8,777 nt of DNA from Clostridia bacterium (lineage in GTDB: Bacteria; Bacillota; Clostridia; Oscillospirales; Acutalibacteraceae). The stretch is taken from positions 1 to 8,777 of the forward strand of contig CAAGND010000034.1 in NCBI GenBank assembly GCA_900771185.1, given 5' to 3'. A model generated the notes under the pieces. The model made no database searches, was not told where the DNA came from, and saw only the letters and a list, made by a program, of their open reading frames with translations. This document shows, in pieces, positions 5,906 through 8,777 of this stretch. The position numbers and the translations under genes were made by a program. Positions within the stretch are counted from its first letter, which is position 1. The number at the start of each line of letters is the position of its first letter.

Positions 5906-6364
5906 ATGTTTGAACTTACACGCAGAAACAACAATCACCACGTAAACAATTATAACCCCTTTCGCGAGATGGAAGAATTTGAAAGGAACTTTTTCGGATA
6001 TCCCTTCGGCAGCTTTTTCGGCACTCAGGATCTGGCGGAATTCAAGACAGATCTGACAGACGAGGGCGACCATTACCTGCTTGAAGCGGATCTTCCGGGA
6101 TTTGACAAGAAAGATATACACCTTGATATTAACGACGATGTTCTCACCGTCTCAGCGGAGAGACATTCAAAGATAGAGGAAAAGGACAAAAAGGATAAAG
6201 TGGTCAGAATCGAAAGATCCTATGGCTCCTACAGCCGTCAGTTTGATGTCTCCGGTGTTAAGACCGATGAAATCAAAGCGAAATATGACAACGGCGTGCT
6301 GAAACTGACACTGCCCAAGAAAGAGAAAATCGAGTCGAACAGCAGACGCCTCGAAATTGAATAA
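5906..6364 (+). CDS. hsp20: Small heat-shock protein, Hsp20/alpha-crystallin family
   Basis: The 152-aa product is a normal-length small heat-shock protein, an ATP-independent holdase that keeps unfolding cytosolic proteins soluble for refolding by DnaK. It has a short N-terminal arm rich in Asn, Phe and Arg (PFREMEEFERNFFG, 18-31). The alpha-crystallin domain spans about 45-139, including ADLPGFDKKDIHLDI (61-75), SYGSYSRQF (105-113) and the signature NGVLKLTLPK (129-138). The C-terminal tail ends RRLEIE, whose L-E-I can serve as the I-x-I-type oligomer contact. GGAGG lies eight bases before the ATG. A perfect CIRCE upstream implies HrcA-controlled heat induction, and the 5' leader is unusually long. 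It converges on the histidine phosphatase gene across a shared terminator. Confidence 0.95.
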   Translation: MFELTRRNNNHHVNNYNPFREMEEFERNFFGYPFGSFFGTQDLAEFKTDLTDEGDHYLLEADLPGFDKKDIHLDINDDVLTVSAERHSKIEEKDKKDKVVRIERSYGSYSRQFDVSGVKTDEIKAKYDNGVLKLTLPKKEKIESNSRRLEIE

Positions 6365-6372
6365 TCGATTCA

Positions 6373-6401
6373 TGCCGCCGGCGCAAAACGTGTCGGCGGC
6401 A
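6373..6401 (+). terminator. First hairpin after hsp20
   Basis: A GC-rich 8-bp stem (TGCCGCCG / CGGCGGCA) is followed by AGTTTTATC. It lies nine bases after the stop codon. The T-run is short, so it may be a weak terminator or an end-protecting structure in front of the stronger one. Confidence 0.6.
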
Positions 6402-6412
6402 AGTTTTATCTG

Positions 6413-6464
6413 TTAATATATAAAAATCGGCAGACATCACCGCCTGCCGATTTTTATATATTAA
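6413..6464. terminator. Bidirectional terminator between hsp20 and the phosphatase gene
   Basis: A perfect 21-bp inverted repeat (arms 6413-6433 and 6444-6464, loop 10 nt) has a CGGCAG/CTGCCG core flanked by ATTTTTATATA on both strands. It lies between convergent genes, 12 bases from the phosphatase stop, and can end transcripts from both sides. Confidence 0.9.
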
Positions 6465-6475
6465 GTTGTCATGAA

Positions 6476-7117
6476 TCAAACATCAAGCCCGACAAGATGC
6501 GCGCAGTTGTTCGCCGTCACCAGCTTCGGCACGCCGTCAGCTCTCAGCTTGATGCACGTCAGCGAGCAGTTATCCACCTGCCAGCAGAAGGTCTCCGGCA
6601 GGCTTATTCCGAGCACATATCTCACCAGATATCCGTAAAAAGCACCGTGCGTGGCTATGAGAACCGTTTCACCGTCGCCGCAGCGCGAAACAATATAATC
6701 CATCGCCCTCTTCGCTCTGGCGACACAGTTCTCAGGCGTTTCATCCCCCGGAATAACGTTCCCTCCCGTCGGACTGACGTCACCATAAAACGCAACGGCC
6801 TCAGGGGCCAGAGTGGGCAGCAGACTCATGTCAGTGCCGCTGACAACGGTGCCGACTTCCATGAGGTCAGGCAAGAGCTCTATCCTAAGGCCGAGTTTTC
6901 GCGCAAGCGGAGACACCGTTTGCATCGTCCTTATAAGAGTTCCGGAAAAGATTCTGTCTATCCCGCCCTCTGAGAAAGCATCCGCAAGCAAATCAGCCTG
7001 TTTCAGCCCTATCGGCGACAGAGGCGGATCATCCGGGTGAAATCTGTCTGTATATTCTATTGACGCATTTGAGCACGACTGGGCATGACGAACAAAAATT
7101 ATTTCAAGTTTTTTCAA
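6476..7117 (-). CDS. Histidine phosphatase (phosphoglycerate-mutase-like) family protein
   Basis: The 213-aa product belongs to the histidine phosphatase superfamily, branch 1. Catalytic features are all visible: the RHA motif at 10-12 with the phospho-accepting His11, Arg63 in LIRTMQT, the proton donor Glu87 in DLMEV, and His157 in ATHGAF. The enzyme removes phosphate from a small metabolite or protein through a phosphohistidine; family members are too diverse to name the substrate. It is too short for a typical dPGM glycolytic mutase (about 230-250 aa). The start is TTG: there is no in-frame ATG before the RHA motif and an in-frame TGA lies shortly upstream. The ribosome site is weak (AAGGA about 11 bases away, or GAGG one base away). 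It is a single-gene unit with its own promoter and terminator, convergent with hsp20. Confidence 0.9.
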   Translation of the reverse strand: MKKLEIIFVRHAQSCSNASIEYTDRFHPDDPPLSPIGLKQADLLADAFSEGGIDRIFSGTLIRTMQTVSPLARKLGLRIELLPDLMEVGTVVSGTDMSLLPTLAPEAVAFYGDVSPTGGNVIPGDETPENCVARAKRAMDYIVSRCGDGETVLIATHGAFYGYLVRYVLGISLPETFCWQVDNCSLTCIKLRADGVPKLVTANNCAHLVGLDV

Positions 7118-7152
7118 GCCTCTATCATTCCTTCAGAGAAAGTTGTGCATTA

Positions 7153-7180
7153 ATTATACCGTTTTTTCATAAATTTTCAA
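7153..7180 (-). promoter_or_regulatory. Promoter of the histidine phosphatase gene
   Basis: TTGAAA (7175-7180) and TATAAT (7153-7158) on the minus strand are separated by 16 bases. The predicted transcript start is near 7146, about 29 nt before the TTG start. Confidence 0.65.
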
Positions 7181-7207
7181 TATATTATCTGTGACTATAC
7201 CGTTTTT
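7155..7207. repeat. Direct repeat of TATACCGTTTTT around the phosphatase promoter
   Basis: TATACCGTTTTT occurs at 7155-7166 and again at 7196-7207, with starts 41 bases apart (about four helical turns). The first copy overlaps the -10 box. Together with the neighbouring GAACAA repeats it may be a regulator-binding region. Confidence 0.5.
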
Positions 7208-7235
7208 GAACAACAAAATCAGAACAATTTGTTCA
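7207..7235. repeat. GAACAA inverted repeats between the phosphatase and AraC genes
   Basis: TGAACAA (7207-7213) is inverted with TTGTTCA (7229-7235). A tighter palindrome GAACAA-T-TTGTTC (7222-7234) lies inside. It sits 24 bases after the AraC-gene stop. It could be an operator or a weak hairpin; no good T-run terminator was found for the AraC gene here. Confidence 0.4.
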
Positions 7236-7258
7236 TCGCCGAAAAAATTTGTGTTTTT

Positions 7259-8101
7259 TCAAACAAGCCCTCCCCTGTTTAAATTTCGGAATTTCAGCGG
7301 TGTGACATCATATTTTTCTTTGAATTTTCTGTGGAAATAGCTTGTGTTGTCAAATCCGCAGTCATAACAGATATCAAGTATGCTCATGTTTGAGTTTTTG
7401 AGCATATTAGCCGCGTAATTCAAGCGCAGATCGTTTATGAATTCTGTGACTGTAACACCGTAATACTTTTTCATGCTGCGTGACAAATGCTCCTTTGAGC
7501 ATCCGGAAAGCTCTGTCATTCTTGAGATTCCCGCAGTGAAGTTATCCTTTGTGTTCATTTTAAGGCACAGTATCTCAAGCCAGTGCGGTATATCCACAGA
7601 CAGTGAATAAAACGTGTCTGAAAAATAGGCAGACATTATCTCCGCCAGGAAAACACGCATATAAAACCTGAACTTTGTGTTGCTGTTCAGCTCCAGTGTG
7701 TTTATCTCCTGAAATTTTTTGAACATTCTTCCCTTTTCTCCGGCGGTGAGCACCGATATTGGAGGATATTTCGAGTCAAGTATGCGCTGCGCGTTGAAGC
7801 CGGAGCCAAAATATGAAATAAGCTCGTTCATAGTCTCCTTGGAAAACGCCAGATTCAGGAATCGGCATTTTTCCTTGCATTCATATTTATGCACATCTCC
7901 GGGACGTATAAACACAAGATATCCCTCGGTGAGCATCTGTTGAGTCCCGTTCACCTTATGTAACGTGCTGCCCTCAAGCATCAGAAATATCTCATAATAA
8001 TCATGCCAATGCTCCACGAAGCGTTCGGTTTCACTGTAAATATATCTGAGCATGAAGCCTGTTTCTTCATTGACATAATCTTTTTCATAGTTATATTCCA
8101 A
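7259..8101 (-). CDS. AraC-family transcriptional regulator with N-terminal cupin domain
   Basis: The 280-aa product has the standard layout of sugar-responsive AraC regulators. An N-terminal cupin effector domain covers about 17-90, with HWHDYYEIFLMLEG (31-44) and GYLVFIRPGDVHKY (60-73). The C-terminal DNA-binding domain has two helix-turn-helix units, about 191-215 (SRMTELSGCSKEHLSRSMKK) and 239-272 (SILDICYDCGFDNTSYFHRK). The effector is unknown. The frame remains open up to 8143, but I place the start at the TTG at 8101: GGGAG lies eight bases upstream, and a promoter whose -10 box lies at 8124-8129 would be inside the longer frame. It is divergent from the second regulator across 116 bases, so cross- or auto-regulation is plausible. 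Confidence 0.88.
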   Translation of the reverse strand: MEYNYEKDYVNEETGFMLRYIYSETERFVEHWHDYYEIFLMLEGSTLHKVNGTQQMLTEGYLVFIRPGDVHKYECKEKCRFLNLAFSKETMNELISYFGSGFNAQRILDSKYPPISVLTAGEKGRMFKKFQEINTLELNSNTKFRFYMRVFLAEIMSAYFSDTFYSLSVDIPHWLEILCLKMNTKDNFTAGISRMTELSGCSKEHLSRSMKKYYGVTVTEFINDLRLNYAANMLKNSNMSILDICYDCGFDNTSYFHRKFKEKYDVTPLKFRNLNRGGLV

Positions 8102-8109
8102 CAGTATCA

Positions 8110-8114
8110 CTCCC
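8110..8114 (-). promoter_or_regulatory. Ribosome binding site deciding the AraC TTG start
   Basis: GGGAG (within GGGAGTGAT) on the minus strand lies eight bases before the TTG at 8101. The upstream alternative at 8143, also TTG, has no such site. Confidence 0.6.
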
Positions 8115-8123
8115 AATATCAAT

Positions 8124-8153
8124 ATTATACACTTTTTTATCAATACACTGCAA
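8124..8153 (-). promoter_or_regulatory. Promoter of the AraC-family gene
   Basis: TTGCAG (8148-8153) and a perfect TATAAT (8124-8129) on the minus strand are 18 bases apart. Transcription would begin near 8117, giving a very short leader of about 15 nt. Confidence 0.55.
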
Positions 8154-8174
8154 GTTTTTTGTGAATATGTGGGA

Positions 8175-8180
8175 TATAAT
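8175..8180 (+). promoter_or_regulatory. -10 box of the divergent regulator gene
   Basis: A perfect TATAAT lies 37 bases before the ATG at 8218. No good -35 is found 17 bases upstream (AAGTTT, overlapping the AraC -35 region), which suggests an activator-dependent promoter. Confidence 0.45.
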
Positions 8181-8217
8181 TAAACAAAAGGAAACTATTA
8201 TTGGGGAGGGTGTACAA

Positions 8218-8777
8218 ATGCAGAGGAATATTTCGGACGAAATAGTTCCATTGCTAAAAAGCGCGGGCTTTATCAGCAGTGACGCACGGTGCTGCACGTC
8301 ATTGTGCTACACTGATAATTTCGCAATAGCAAAACTGACTACAGAAGCCGCGCTGTCCTACGAGGAAAAGAGCGACAGCCGAAACATACTGGAATTCCTT
8401 ATTCCCAACACCTCGGCTCCCTATCTTTCCGGAGATGGGGCGGTTTATTACAGCGAAGTCAACACAGTATACAAAGTCTCACCCGAGCAGCCCTTCAATA
8501 TGCAATACAGACCCACTGACATGTCATTCACTTACATAATTATATCGCGTGATTATTTTGAGCAGGTTATGGACTCAAAGCAGTGCGACTTCTCCGTGCT
8601 TTCCTCGCCGTTTTACGCATCGGCATCCCTCTCGGCATTCATCGAGCTGTTTGTAAGTGAATTTGAAAAAGAGCCGCGAGATGATGAAAATGTTCTCATT
8701 CCGCTCAGCCGTATCATTGTTTCGGGACTTATCTGTTCCGCTTTGAAAAACAACGAGTGTGAGAAAAAGGCCGCTTC
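8218..8777 (+). CDS. Probable AraC-type regulator, N-terminal sensor region (runs off the window)
   Basis: An open frame of 186 complete codons starts at an ATG with GGGGAGGG seven bases upstream and continues past the window end. The visible part has no signal peptide or membrane helix. Residues about 58-118 (EFLIPNTSAPYLSGDGAVYY, then VYKVSPEQPFNM and YIIISRDYFEQVM) resemble the cupin-like effector region of some Clostridia AraC regulators, where a PYLSGDG..YY stretch is followed by a phase of beta strands and then helices (about 130-180). The DNA-binding helices expected of an AraC protein would be beyond the edge, so the assignment rests on this resemblance and on its divergent pairing with a certain AraC gene. 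A cupin-only protein is possible. Tandem Cys25-Cys26 plus Cys30 is noted without known meaning. Confidence 0.6.
   Translation, partial: MQRNISDEIVPLLKSAGFISSDARCCTSLCYTDNFAIAKLTTEAALSYEEKSDSRNILEFLIPNTSAPYLSGDGAVYYSEVNTVYKVSPEQPFNMQYRPTDMSFTYIIISRDYFEQVMDSKQCDFSVLSSPFYASASLSAFIELFVSEFEKEPRDDENVLIPLSRIIVSGLICSALKNNECEKKAA

Noticed and set aside
7240..7260. Possible terminator after the AraC gene (GAAAAA / TTTTTC pairing)
   Set aside because: The stem is almost entirely A-T and too weak to call a terminator.
8102..8143. Hydrophobic N-terminal extension of the AraC regulator that looks like a signal peptide
   Set aside because: It is translation of the promoter -10 region and ribosome site; a TTG start at 8101 explains the gene better, and an AraC regulator should not be secreted.
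1..8777. tRNA or rRNA genes, CRISPR repeats, transposase or phage genes
   Set aside because: None seen on reading either strand; no regularly spaced repeats and no mobile-element protein motifs.

Overview
The window looks like chromosomal DNA of a low-to-mid-GC Clostridia-type Firmicute, probably a gut Oscillospirales/Lachnospirales-like organism. The reasons are strong GGAGG ribosome sites, frequent TTG/GTG starts, AT-rich gene gaps, a perfect HrcA/CIRCE operator, and Clostridia-style CorA, DUF4037 and AraC proteins. No tRNA, rRNA, CRISPR array, insertion sequence or phage gene is visible.

Layout from left to right. (1) At 1-577, minus strand, is the 5' part of a GT4-like glycosyltransferase with a GTG start. 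(2) At 809-3055, minus strand, is a compact three-gene operon: a TPR protein, a DUF4037 nucleotidyltransferase-fold protein overlapping it by 14 nt, and the YbaK/EbsC Cys-tRNA(Pro) deacylase 17 nt further on. It has its own promoter (3098-3126) and terminator (727-759). (3) At 3162-5498, minus strand, are a CorA magnesium-transporter gene with most of its middle missing and, 38 nt downstream, a GH101/GH129-related glycoside hydrolase. The 5' end of the hydrolase appears to lie in another frame, upstream of an A7 run. (4) At 5499-5905 is a 407-nt regulatory gap between the divergent corA remnant and hsp20, holding the corA promoter, a perfect CIRCE operator and a bulged hairpin in the hsp20 leader. 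(5) hsp20 (5906-6364, plus) converges on a histidine phosphatase gene (6476-7117, minus); a 21-bp perfect inverted repeat between them can terminate both. (6) At 7259-8777 is a divergent pair: a complete AraC-family regulator with a cupin sensor domain (minus) and the N-terminal part of another probable AraC-type regulator (plus), with facing promoters in a 116-bp gap.

Most of the window is ordinary. The items most worth a second look are the probable frameshift in the glycosidase, the apparently exact in-frame internal deletion of CorA, the CIRCE control of hsp20 with a long leader, and the TPR/DUF4037/YbaK operon, which places an uncharacterised nucleotidyltransferase fold beside a tRNA-editing enzyme.
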